Shown: piece by piece, positions 1 through 10,388 of the stretch | Numbering within the stretch: position 1 is the stretch's first letter | Layout of the letters: every line of letters starts with the position of its first letter | The notes under the pieces: generated by a model | Database searches by the model: none | Told to the model about the DNA's origin: nothing | Seen by the model: only the letters and a program-made list of their open reading frames with translations | From: Capniomyces stellatus | Lineage: Eukaryota > Kickxellomycota > Harpellomycetes > Harpellales > Legeriomycetaceae | Assembly: GCA_001661515.1 (NCBI GenBank) | Contig: LUVW01000001.1 | Coordinates: 452,582 to 516,581 of the forward strand | Length of the DNA stretch: 64,000 nucleotides | Direction: 5' to 3' | Translations under genes and position numbers: made by a program

Positions 1-880
1 AAGAATCCACCGGATACTATGTTGGAAAGTCAGGGTTAGGGTTAGTATTAGTATTGGTATCAGTATCAGGGTTAATGTTAATGTTAATGTATACTTGGTG
101 TAGATCCAAAGTAGCGTTTTTAAACCAAAAAAAATAGCTGACTAAACTTACCAAAGTATTTTTTAGAGCCATCTGCTTTGAAAATTTCAATTACTCCTGG
201 ATTAAGCTGTTCAATTGATGGAACGTGATCAGCTAGGATACCCATATCCCCCGAGTTTGCTGGGACATTTACCTGTGTGACAGCTGTATTTTTAAGAATA
301 GCCTAATATTCGCATTATCATCAGCTTTATAGTGCCCTTCAGATTTCATTTCAATCTTTTGATTTTAAACGACCAAACATTTAAAAAGGTAATTTGCAAA
401 GCCCAAGCTAAGTATAGGAACGTCAAATCAGGCTTGTATAATTTTAATTTTGTATTATTTACTTGATGAGGCAATGAGAAGTTCAAAGTCAATCCTTTGT
501 TTTCAGCAGCAGCCTCAGTGGCATACTTTCTGGCTCCTATTTTAGCAACAATATCTTGTTAAACCGAGTTCTAGTGTACAACATCCCACTTTTTTACCAG
601 TGCAATAGAGATTATATTATTTCGTCGATTAAAATATCAGTCTCAATTAAATGATTAATCTTTGGCAATGCTTTTGGTATTTTCAATCAAGGTTGATTCG
701 AGTCGGCTAACGAGGATCTTTTTTTCTTTGGCAAGATTACCATTTGCTTCCAATTGATCAGGAAAAAAAGAAGAGATTTCATAATAAAAGATTGAAATAT
801 AAATTCTAAGGTTTGGACTTACCAAGACGGAGAGATTTACTGACAATAGATGGTCTAGCTAAACGGAGTAAATTGTTCAT
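1..880 (-). CDS. ATP16: F1F0-ATP synthase delta (epsilon-like) subunit, mitochondrial, 3' end missing
   Basis: Central-stalk subunit of mitochondrial F1-ATPase; it sits at the foot of the gamma subunit and couples F1 to the c-ring. Exons on the minus strand are 880-823, 536-463, 302-152 and 16-1 (continuing off the window). The splice phases agree: G|GTAAGT joins to AAATAG|GA, a phase-0 join follows, then TTTG|GTAAGT joins to ACATAG|TATCC. The product opens with a basic, Arg/Ser-rich presequence (MNNLLRLARPSIVSKS), followed by ARKYATEAAA, which resembles the processing region of the human subunit. The beta-sandwich then shows LTLNFSLPHQ, VNVPANSGDMGIL, DHVPSIEQLNPGVIEIF and KKYFVSGGF, all diagnostic for the family. 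The C-terminal helical hairpin lies outside the window. The first intron is unusually long (about 286 bp) and holds an unexplained open stretch; the third holds telomere-like repeats. Assignment is firm; the exact acceptor of exon 2 (536 versus a nearby CAAG) is less certain. Confidence 0.88.
31..90. repeat. Degenerate TTAGGG/TTAATG-type hexamer repeat inside ATP16 intron 3
   Basis: On the plus strand the stretch reads as successive hexamers related to GGGTTA (two perfect copies, then TATTAG, TATTGG, TATCAG, and three copies of TTAATG). It lies wholly within the intron (17-151). On the sense strand it supplies a TACTAAC branch-point-like heptamer upstream of the acceptor. Confidence 0.6.
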
Positions 881-2577
881 CTTTCAAATTTAAGCTTTTG
901 ATTTGTGATTTTAAAAGAGCAATTTAAGAATTCAACAACAAAGCAAAGTTTGTTTTTGCAACTCCTTTGCCCCTATATTTTTTTTACTTTATTTTTTTCT
1001 AGTTTACCGTGCTAATTACTTATCTAAATTGTTACAACGGTTTTTTCTTAAGCTTTAAACAAAACAATTTTCTCTTTTTTTTTGTTAATAATAAATTCTG
1101 AATCAACAAGCGAGATAACATTTTGTTATTGGTTGCAGATACTCGATTGGCACTAAGTGGCTTTTTTTTTTGCTTGATTTGGTTTCTTTGCAATAAAACA
1201 TTATTAGAGGGTGGGCAGTTTCGGCTTTAGCAAGTTAGGTTGCTCAATCTTATTTTATCCAGAACAAATGGACCAACTAGGTGTAAATGTATGTTTATTG
1301 GCTGCTTTTTTGCAACAAAATTCAGTGCAATTATCAACAAAATCACGATGTTTTCAGGCAGCACTGGAGAAACTAAGCTCAATTTAGTGCAAAAATGGCA
1401 GCTCTACTCGTCAGTACAAAACTGCCACTTTAATCAAGCAGACTGAACTAGATACTCGGATACCATCCATGCTTAATATCTCATAGCTAGCGTTAAAAGT
1501 AGGACACCCAAAGAAACGATATACCTGCCTATATCGACATTTCACTTGCTTTGCTAAAGAGCAGGGCTGTATTTTCAAATACACAGAGCCAGTAGCCTGT
1601 CGTGCACAAGACGATCTTATAACATTATCTGCGGTTCCACTTTAGAGATTCTGGCTTTGGTATTTAAACAAGCGTGTGCTTTAAAAAGCGTAGCCAATGG
1701 CGTTTGATTCCTTTTAATTTCTTATCTGATAAGAAAGCATTGTCAAGGAAAATATGTTGCGATTAATAATGCGCGTACATTATGCACTAGCAACACAAGT
1801 AGCACACTCGATGTTTGAGGGGTTAAAGACAATATATGCGTAAGTAAACGTCTGCAGCGACAAGTGGTACATATAATAGTTACAACGAAATCATCAGCCC
1901 TGCAACTGGAGACGGTGTGTGAATTGTGTCGACAGCCTTATACCGGTAACTATAGTACTAGAAAGTGCGCCATAGCTTGGTGTTTGTGAGAAGGTCTTAA
2001 CCGGCTGGTTTGATTATCCATTGAAGCCAAATTGGTTTATTGTAGTTCACAAGTCGTGTTTTTAAGAGTAGGTTTGGTTTTGGAAAAATTGTCAGGCAAA
2101 AGTAACAACCAATAATCTTTTGTTTGGCTTTATCTAATATTTAAGTAAGCTAGAACAATTCTCATATGATGCGGTTTTATCGGAGCAAGTAAAAAAGACA
2201 GGTGGAGAATTGTCATTAAATTATAGTTGTTGCGTTGGATTAAATTCAAGTTAATTAGGCTTAAATCTTTTTTTCTTTTTTTTCTTTTTTTAAGCCTAAA
2301 ACCCCAACAGTTTTTATTATTATCGAAATGTACAATTTTTTTTCCTGACTATCACTGGGAAAATTCTAATCACAGGAACAGTTTTGCAACTTGAAAATTA
2401 TGATACAAGATTGTTTATTTGAACAGATTAGCAAAGCTTAAAAAGAGTACATGATACTAGTAGGAGCTTATAATTTAAAAGTTTCCAAGGGCTATATCTT
2501 GTGCTAGTAGATTATTCAAAACAACAAAAAAAAAACATCAGACAAAACTGCACTTATCAATTTGTACGCTACTTGGT
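881..2577. other. Intergenic region between divergent ATP16 and MFSD1-like gene
   Basis: About 1.7 kb that must hold both promoters. It is AT-rich with homopolymer T and A tracts. A 68-codon open frame at 1240-1446 shows no recognisable motif. No tRNA-like T-loop, transposon or second conserved gene was seen. Confidence 0.5.
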
Positions 2578-4888
2578 ATGAGCAATAGCAATTCTGGAAA
2601 CAACACGTACTCTGTAAATGAAGTAAACGGTGGGACGATGGGCCATATTAAAAACAAATTAGTGAACAACGCTGACACTCGTCCAGTCAGTGAATGGAGC
2701 ACGGAGACCGGGGGCTCAGAAAACAACAGCTTGGTAGCCAAAAGCAAGAGAATAGGAGAACATTCACCATTAATGGGTGGAGTTGTAAGAACTAGCAGGG
2801 AAAGCCCGTATGTTTCGCTGCTAGACAGGAATTCTGAGCATTCGATACAATCCAAAACAGATTCACTTGGCTCTGAAAGTGATATAGGCTTTACCATAGA
2901 CCATGACCATATAGAAGATAGCGGCGATTCGAGCAGCAATGAGGGAATGTATCATGGTATTATGTTTTGGAAATACAAGATATTTGCATTGCTCTGTACT
3001 TTATTAATATCAGGTATTTACGCATTTACATCGCCAAGCGCGCACACACATATATATATACCCTTTCCCTTTGCGATTTTCGTTATACTGGCTAAAGGAA
3101 ACTAATGCAGCTTAAAACTGGACGTTATAGTTGGAAGCCATTACTCTGCCCATACATTAGGGGCACTAAAATCGATAATTAAAAAAGTGGGTTTACGATT
3201 ATATTAAATCAGATAGTAGAAATTTATATGTGAACACACTTCATTCCGTGGCGTTATCGCTACTATCACTGCTATTACTAGAGTGGCGATTTTGTTATGC
3301 ATTTTACTATAGGAACTTGATATCACGAATGCACAGTATGGTGCATTGCAGTCTACAGTATCTCTAGTGAATACAATACTTCCAGTGATTGGTGGATTAT
3401 TTATAGATTCTTTTGGCACAGCCAAGGGTTCCTTTATCGCAACCTTACTTATAATGATTGGCAGTATCCTCGTAGCTCTGTCTACAAACCTAGTCTCCTT
3501 TCACTTAATGATAGTGGGGCGGTTGATTTATGGGTAAGTTTCGTAGTTCTGTCCTGTTATAGCTTCTGTATATTTTTTTCCCAGTCTAATTCAGAGTTAT
3601 CCTTGTTATTTCCATACCTTACTAATTAACTGTGCCGATGAAAATTAGGTTGGGGTCGGGGACAATAGTAACAGTGCAAGAAACCATTCTTGGCCATTGG
3701 TTTAAAGGATCAAGCCTGGCTGCAGTAATAGCGTTGCAAATTGCTACAGCAAGACTGGTAAGGAGTCCAAGCACTTTAGACATAAATTGGCAACAAATTC
3801 AATTCAGGATTACTATAAAAATATTATGCCAGTACTGGTCCGATAAAATACCAGCCTGTTTAAAAGTAAAACATATGTTACAAAAATGACAATAGTCTTC
3901 GTTTCTGTCGATGGGGACTTCGGTTCCTATTTCCCGAGTGTTCAACTTTTACGGAGCAGCATTTTGGGCGGCGTCGATAGTTTGTGTGCTGTCATTTTTG
4001 GTCAACTTTCTGTACATTTACCAGATGAATTTGATTCACAAGAAGCTGGACCAAGAAAGCCTGAATAAGCTCAAGTCAAAAAACAAATTCAACTACAAAC
4101 TATTGCTTTTTTTTCCTGGGATATTTTGGCTGGCAGTTTCCGAAAGTTTCATACTGGGCAGCAGCTGGACATCATTTTTACATATGAACAGCGAATATGT
4201 AAAACTTCGGTTTGGTGTTAATGACGAGGTTGCTGCTTGGAATGCCAGTATTTCGCAGCTACTTCCGGTCTTCTTGGTCCCGATACTGGGTGTGGCAATA
4301 GACAAATACGGCCGCCGTGCGGAACTTGTCACGCTTTCATCGGTGCTTTTTGGTGCTGCGATACTTGTTCTAGGACATACCATGGTTACTCCTATTGTTG
4401 GTATGGTGATCTTCTCGTTGTCTTTAACGGCAGGCCCGCTTGCTCTGATTTCGTCTATTGCTCTATTGCTACCACTTTCATCTCTTGGAACTGGTCTTGG
4501 GATCTACAAGTCTGCACAAAATGTTGGAAATACCATTGTAGATATCTGGATTGGTCTGCTACAGGACCACAACCATTCGGGCCCGCCTTTAGCTTCGGAC
4601 TACGACAATGTAATTTTATTCTATCTGTTTTGGTCTGTACTTGCTGTTGTTATTGGGATTGCCTTGTTTATCGTTGACAAGAAATACTGGAACTCTTTGC
4701 TACAAAGCAATCGAGTGTACAGAGCCATCGCGCTTCAGCTGAATTCAGAAACGTCGTCAAGTTACTCGGAGGAAAATGTCATGCAGTATAACACTTCTGC
4801 TCTAAAGTGGTGGAATTGGTTCCCACTAATAGTGTTCAGCGTATTTTTATTCTATAGTTGGCTGCTGTTTGCCAAGTACTTGTTGTAA
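2578..4888 (+). CDS. Major facilitator superfamily transporter, MFSD1-like (lysosomal/vacuolar)
   Basis: Exons 2578-3013, 3131-3186, 3313-3533, 3649-3757 and 3896-4888 join in frame to 604 residues. The N-terminal ~130 residues are hydrophilic and contain EHSPLM, which resembles an acidic dileucine vacuole/lysosome sorting signal. The transmembrane part begins near YKIFALLCTLLISG and continues with the loop SHYSAHTLGALKSIIKK. The MFS signature region is GGLFIDSFGTAKGS, GRLIYGLGSG and VTVQETILGHWFKG. The second half carries the repeated cytoplasmic motif GVAIDKYGRRAEL, with further membrane spans and IYKSAQNVGNTIVDI near the end. This order and these motifs match the MFSD1 family; animal MFSD1 exports dipeptides from lysosomes, so a vacuolar peptide exporter is a reasonable inference, not shown. 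The TM count (about 12) is by eye. A polyadenylation-like AATAAA lies near 5023. Confidence 0.85.
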
Positions 4889-5584
4889 TTTATTCCGGTG
4901 TCGTCTGCTGCTTATTGTTATTTTACTTTTGCGGTCGATATTTTTAGCTCGCTATTGCTACTATTATTACTATCATCATATCTATTGCTATTAACGCCAT
5001 GGCGCTATTATATTCACATATTTAATAAAACATAGAATACATTATCAATGTCGTCATCATTGCACTTGATTTCCTTAGAATACCACCTTTTTTTTTCTGG
5101 GTTTATTCTTACTGAGTCTACGTGGCTCTACATCCAACTAGTACTTTCCCTATGCCTTAAAAATATCTTCTATCCTGCTTATATACTATTTCTGGTATTG
5201 GAACCAAAATAGCAGCATCCCTACTTGCTCGTTATGCTCACAAATGGCTAAATATATATTTACTATTCATAGTTTGCTTGTAAATACGCATTTTATTCCC
5301 TAAAGTTATGGCATAAAAACTGTAGCACTTGGATTTATCTTTATTGTTTTTTTTATTACTATCTTAACTATCTCTTTAGTCAGTAATGAAACAGAGTGGA
5401 AAAAAATAAATAACAGTCGACTCGCACCAATTCGTATAAATACAGCACAGCCTGAACAAAAAAAAAGGCAATCAACGACTATAAACACTTCAACAAATAT
5501 TCGAACCAAGTATACAGCAGCACCTGTCTTGAAGTATATAAATCTCTACTTTTCTTTTTAAATCCTTATTTCACAAATCAAATA
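4889..5584. other. Intergenic region, MFSD1-like 3' flank and promoter of the CBM19-like gene
   Basis: Contains AATAAA near 5023 for the upstream gene and a TATA-like box close to the downstream start. No further coding signal; the small open frames in it lack motifs. Confidence 0.5.
5535..5542 (+). promoter_or_regulatory. Candidate TATA box of the CBM19-like gene
   Basis: TATATAAA lies 42 bp upstream of the ATG at 5585. The gene for the neighbouring secreted protein (6653-8203) has a similar box at about the same distance, which suggests both are strongly, conditionally transcribed with very short leaders. Inferred from sequence only. Confidence 0.35.
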
Positions 5585-6224
5585 ATGACCGCCATAGCTT
5601 CTGTTATTGTCAACGCTATTGTGTTTTTTGCAAGCGCAACTCGCCTGGTTACTCTAGCATTGCCAATCCCTGACCCGAGCTTTATAGCTGCCAACAACGC
5701 ACAAATATTTATTCCTGACTACCAGGTTTACGCTGGTGCAGCAGCAAACCAAACAGAGATGGAGAAAACAAACAATCCAGCCCTCGCGGGTAAAGTATAC
5801 CCAAGCTATCCTAACTATAACAGTAAACCGGCATATAGAAATGCTGTTGTTGGTGAGGGTGTGACACCCAATGCTCCCATTTACAGGAATATCGGATGTA
5901 AGTGAAAAAAAAAACAAAAAACAAAAAACAAAAATAAATAAAAATAAAAAACTGCAGAGTCTTTTGAAAGAATGCACGTAAATATTAGTTATTGATATTT
6001 GTGTATGTACTTGAAGCTAACTTTTTCTGCCTGCCAAACAACCTGTAGTTGACTTGAGAGTTGGTGCCGAATGTGTATCAGGATCCTACGCCTATCTTGG
6101 TCCAAGACGTGTTACATTCTTACAATGTGTACATGGTACATACGCTGAAATGGCATGTGCTCCATATACCGTGTGTGCCGTCAGAGGAAACAGCAACATT
6201 TTCATGGACTATCGTAAAAAGTGA
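5585..6224 (+). CDS. Small secreted protein with CBM19-like chitin-binding module
   Basis: Exons 5585-5897 and 6049-6224 join (T|GTAAGT ... CTGTAG|TT) to a 162-residue protein. The first ~25 residues form a signal peptide (hydrophobic IVNAIVFFASA). The middle is Pro/Asn/Tyr-rich without obvious fold. The C-terminal module has four cysteines (C113, C131, C141, C147) in the arrangement C-x17-C-x9-C-x5-C, with F-L-Q-C-V-H-G-T-Y and A-P-Y-T-V-C resembling the F-x-x-C-x-x-G-x-W/Y ... C-x-x-G-T-x-C core of family 19 carbohydrate-binding modules, which bind chitin. Typical CBM19 modules have six cysteines; the pair expected near residue 120 and at the end is absent. The likely role is binding to the fungus's own wall or to host/environmental chitin. 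The exon join is well supported; the module call is moderate. Confidence 0.65.
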
Positions 6225-6652
6225 AGACGTTAGTATGCTATTCATTTGTTTCATACTTTAAATTCGCTACATGTTTTATTTTATTTTTTTAACCGATTAC
6301 GTTTAGTGGTTGTTTTCTTAAAGAAATAACTGGTTTACATTGTTGTTTTGATATAAAGCATAAAAACACACCATAAAACCCATATCCATTCCCAGCGTTG
6401 TGTATAAATCCAGAATTAAACTCATTGAGATATAATGCAATAACACGTAACTTTTTCTTTATGGAGTCTGACTAATGTTTAATAAAAAAAAAATTTATTC
6501 ATTGAAATATTTAATAATAACTCTAAAAAAGAGAAAACTAAAATATAAAGGTATGAAAATTAGTATTTAACTGCATATAGTATATAGGACGAATCTATAC
6601 AAGATAGCGCTTGGGGGTAAAAAATAAAATACACTAGTTGATGTACTTTGGA
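6225..6652. other. Convergent intergenic region between the CBM19-like and FAMeT-like genes
   Basis: About 430 bp, very AT-rich. It must contain both 3' ends. Nothing else recognisable. Confidence 0.5.
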
Positions 6653-8203
6653 TCAGTAAAGATTGTCTCTAGGACAAATTACTGAGATTGACTTGACGAC
6701 AGCACTTCCTCCAGTTCCAAAGATAAAGTACCTCCAGTCGGTATTTCCTTTGATAGTACCAGCGTTAAACACTCTAATGCTCTTTGGACTGGAGTATGGG
6801 TCGCCGATACCGTATACAACAACACTGCCTCTAATCTGAGCAAACAATGTTTGTTCGCCAACAAACTGTTGCTTAGGTCCAATAAACCGAACTTTGCTGT
6901 CCTTTCTGCCTGGGTTTGCGATAACGCCTGAAGTTGTCGCGTTGGTATTGGACCAGACAAAGTCAAGGGTACGAGTGTTTAGGGCTGAAGCCTTGGTGTT
7001 GTCTTTGAGCAATCCGAGGTAAAAATCATCGTTGGTTTGGACCTTTGCAATAAACATGGCGCTGTTTCCTCGGCATACAGATACCATTAGATGTTTTGCT
7101 GGATTAAATATATTCCCGTTCTTATTTACTATTTTATTAGTGCAATATTTGTTGATCTTTCCGCAAACCCATGGGTCAACCTTGCATTTGTGTCTGTAGC
7201 AGTCGGACTTTGAGCAATTGTGGCACTTTATCTTTTGTACAATTGATGTATGGGTGGTGATCACATCTTGGCCTGTGATAGTGGAAGTAACCACATTGGT
7301 AGATACGTGATTCGCTTCAACCACCACTGTTGGTGTAACCGTCTTTGGTATTACTGATGTGATTGTTACAAACACGTCGTTTGTGACTGTAGGCTTGTCT
7401 GCAGACTCAGATGTGACAACCGTCGTTTCGGTTACCTCTGTGGTCGCGGTGACAGACTTGGTTGAAACCTGTGTGACACTAGTTGACACAGAGGCAGTAT
7501 TAGTCTGTGTAATGGTTTTAGTGGAAGACAAAATCGTTGTTATAGTTGTTTCAGTGGTTTTGGTTTCGGTTATTACTGGGAAGACTTTGGTAGTGCTTGG
7601 CTCAAAAACTCTTGTACATGACTCCACCAACTGCCCTTGCCAACTGACTTGGTCGTCTCCATAACCACCCCACTTGCCAAACCAAGGAAGTGGGTCAGGA
7701 TCAACCCAGTTGATGATGGATATGCCTGCGTTTCTTCCTTCGGCACCAATACCAATGTCAAACAAACCAGTCGACTTCATGTAAATGTAAAATGAAAATA
7801 ACGACGAGCTTTCAACGCCCAATCCCTGTCCAGCAGCAACCAGTGGACCGCCTAGGTTTTTCCTAATCCCCGAAAGTGCGCTTCCATAATTAAACACAAT
7901 CTCATACATATCGTTTTTGGGACCATCTCCAGGGGTCAACCCAATCATAAAGCTGTTTCCAATACTCATTGGCGTACCATAGAAAAATGCCGAGCCAAAG
8001 TCTTTACAAACGTCAGATGCCCAAAAAATCTCCTTTTTGAACGCTGGAAACGCGGGCTCAGCGGCATCTTGTTGAAGCACCCTTATCTTTGGTGAGTTGA
8101 TAAATGCTGATGGATATTCAGTCTTATCTAGTGCGCCCGGGCTTGGTTGTAAAGCGGCTTGACATGCTGTCAGCAGCAGTGCTGGTATAATCACATCTAG
8201 CAT
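6653..8203 (-). CDS. Secreted protein: FAMeT-like domain, Thr-rich stalk, Cys-rich C-terminal region
   Basis: Single-exon gene, 516 residues. A signal peptide (MLDVIIPALLLTACQA) is followed by a domain at about residues 84-188 that matches the farnesoic acid O-methyltransferase-like fold (Pfam Methyltransf_FA): MYEIVFNYGSALSGIRK, then a Phe-rich strand (LFSFYIYM), LFDIGIG and NWVDPDPLPWFGKWGG. In arthropods the fold was named for a proposed juvenile-hormone pathway enzyme, but in many proteins it looks like a binding module; no methyltransferase motif is visible here. Residues ~200-325 are a Thr/Val/Ser-rich stalk, probably O-mannosylated. A cluster of seven cysteines (C-x2-C, C-x4-C and others) follows, then a C-terminal ~150-residue domain with a further two cysteines. 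No GPI signal is evident. It is a distant paralogue of 11826-12770. Confidence 0.75.
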   Translation of the reverse strand: MLDVIIPALLLTACQAALQPSPGALDKTEYPSAFINSPKIRVLQQDAAEPAFPAFKKEIFWASDVCKDFGSAFFYGTPMSIGNSFMIGLTPGDGPKNDMYEIVFNYGSALSGIRKNLGGPLVAAGQGLGVESSSLFSFYIYMKSTGLFDIGIGAEGRNAGISIINWVDPDPLPWFGKWGGYGDDQVSWQGQLVESCTRVFEPSTTKVFPVITETKTTETTITTILSSTKTITQTNTASVSTSVTQVSTKSVTATTEVTETTVVTSESADKPTVTNDVFVTITSVIPKTVTPTVVVEANHVSTNVVTSTITGQDVITTHTSIVQKIKCHNCSKSDCYRHKCKVDPWVCGKINKYCTNKIVNKNGNIFNPAKHLMVSVCRGNSAMFIAKVQTNDDFYLGLLKDNTKASALNTRTLDFVWSNTNATTSGVIANPGRKDSKVRFIGPKQQFVGEQTLFAQIRGSVVVYGIGDPYSSPKSIRVFNAGTIKGNTDWRYFIFGTGGSAVVKSISVICPRDNLY

Positions 8204-9793
8204 ATTTGACGGCTGTGTATGTGTATATTGAGCTGTGTTTCTTGGACAGTATTTATAAGTGTAAAGAAAAAACCTGCTCTATTCTACTGCTATTGTTGAC
8301 TTATATTTGCTTGGAAAGATCTAAGTCTTTGACAATAATGTAATCTATGATATCTAATTTTTGTTTTTATTTAACCCAAGCAAGGTAATTTTAGCTTGAC
8401 TATAGTTACAGTGTTTATCAAAGACTAAATTTGAAGTTTAAATAAATTTATCTAGTTATTTAAATGACTCGAGGAATGGGATTTAGTTTATAATACGAAT
8501 CTTTATACTATACAGTTTTTTTTTTAAAAAAAAATAAAAGGCTTCGTGATAGATATAAGCGAGAGTTTTCCAAATACGAGCCTGTTGCTTGCTGCTTATT
8601 GTTTAGCAATCCTTACTTTGTATCAGTAATAATCTGTTGTTATTGGGAATATTTTTTTTACTTTCTAGCATAAATATAGTTTTAATTTAGAATATTAGTT
8701 CCAGCTTTCTCGCCAACAATTTATTGTCCACTTTATTGTTGTACACTTGGAACCTTCTAGTTTTCGAATTATAGAGTGTATTCATTTATTGCGAGAATTG
8801 TTTTGGATTCTGCAAATATACTTTGGCTTTAAATTATATTCTACATTCACAAATCGATTGGAATTGTTGTTTTGGCATGCACCACAGCTACCCAACCAAT
8901 ATTATGTTTGATCTACAATATAAGCAGGTCTAGTTTCTGTTCAATATCCGTAACTCGAGTGCCTTCTTCTACTATATTAAAAAAAGACACGAATTTCAAT
9001 AAATAAAATAAATAACGAGACCCTTTTTTGGTCCTTTATCGAATTTGATGCGACAAGTTAGATATCCGCGATCTGCTATTAACTTGGCTCTAGACCATTA
9101 AGGTTTGATAATCTCAAACTGCAAAATGCCAATTCAAAGATATATGTATATATATTTGCCCGAGATATTTATTTAGAGCAACATTGTAAGGTTATACATA
9201 AAGGGCCTTACCAAGCCAACCCATTTACAGTTCAAAGATATATACTGTGCTATAGCACCTCAAATTATTGGTGCTGACAGCTTGAACGCAAACCAAAACA
9301 AAAATAGCTATTACTCGAAATAATTATCACTGCATCTACTCTTTGCTATGGAAAAATCACTGCTAAAAACCGACAATAATTCAAAACACTTACAATAAGT
9401 TGGGTTTGGTATGGCAGCATTCTTAAACTCCTGTAGATTTGTGCGGTTGTTTATGTTAAACGACAACGAGATGAAATCAAATAAGGTGACCATTTGTCAG
9501 GTTGGGCATACGATAACACCAATTAATTGGCTGGAGAAAAAAAAAAGCGAACGAATTTTTTTTCTTTGTATTAAATTGCTTTATTTTTAGGCAAAACAAA
9601 AACTAGGCTGAAAATGCCAAAAATGCAAAATATACAACAACATCGCACAGTTACAGTTTATTACACCCATATCATCGAACGTGCCAAATCCAGTATTCAA
9701 ATAACCGATTTAAAGGGCAGCAAAGTAATAATACGAATAGTACCACTAGTAAAACACACAGAAAAAAGAAAACAGTAAATCAAGTCAGGCAGG
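8204..9793. other. Intergenic region between the divergent FAMeT-like gene and LSM6
   Basis: About 1.6 kb, AT-rich. A 60-codon open frame on the minus strand (9311-9493) has no motif. No RNA gene or mobile element was recognised. Confidence 0.5.
8250..8257 (-). promoter_or_regulatory. Candidate TATA box of the secreted FAMeT-like gene
   Basis: On the minus strand TATAAATA lies about 47 bp upstream of the ATG at 8203, mirroring the box in front of the CBM19-like gene. Confidence 0.35.
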
Positions 9794-10388
9794 ATGAACG
9801 AAAGCAGTGTACAAAAAACGCCAGCCGATTTTCTTAAATTAATAACCGGGAACCAAGTGATTGTGCGTTTGAATTCAGGAATAGATTACAAAGGTATTTT
9901 TTTCCCTACTTTTTGTTTGTTATACACAAAAAAAAGGCAATGTGCAGATAATTTGCAAGCGAAAGGATACATGTAAATTACGATAGAATGTTTGCAACGA
10001 GAATTAGAAACGTGATAAGTTTACTAAGCAAACAAAATATACAGAACAGATTATACTCACCAACTACAATGGTAACACCAACGATGATTACAATAGGTAC
10101 ACTGGCGTGTTTAGATGGGTATATGAACATAGCATTGGAGAATACGGAGGAGTATGTAAATGGGGTTTTGAAAAACAAATACGGCGATGCATTCCTTCGA
10201 GGAAATAATGGTAAATAATGGACTGTTTGAATTATCAGTAGCTCTGCCAGTATGAGCCGTGTTTTATAGCCTGAATTTCTATTGATTCGGTTAACTAATT
10301 TTGTTTATTTTTATACTTTACACCCTGATGGCGTCTCTGTATTTGAAATGGCTGGCTTTCAAAAGTACTGTACATTAGCATAGCTTGA
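9794..10388 (+). CDS. LSM6: U6 snRNA-associated Sm-like protein LSm6
   Basis: Exons 9794-9893, 10097-10210 and 10366-10388 join (AAAG|GTATTT...CAATAG|GTACA; AATG|GTAAAT...AAAAG|TACTG) to 78 residues, against 80 in human LSm6. The Sm1 motif is intact (NQVIVRLNSGIDYKGTLACLDGYMNIAL), followed by EEYVNGVLKNKYGDAFLRGNN and the closing Sm2 strand VLYIS. LSm6 is part of the LSm2-8 ring on the U6 snRNA 3' end and the LSm1-7 ring in cytoplasmic mRNA decay. The last exon codes only seven residues and would be missed by gene finders that ignore short exons. Identification is very firm. Confidence 0.95.

Noticed and set aside
1240..1446. 68-codon open frame between ATP16 and the MFSD1-like gene
   Set aside because: No motif, low complexity and no homologous pattern.
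7359..7664. Val/Thr-rich open frame antisense to the Thr-rich stalk, and the similar one at 12365-12805
   Set aside because: Mirror images of Thr codons (ACA/ACC read as TGT/GGT); a composition artefact.
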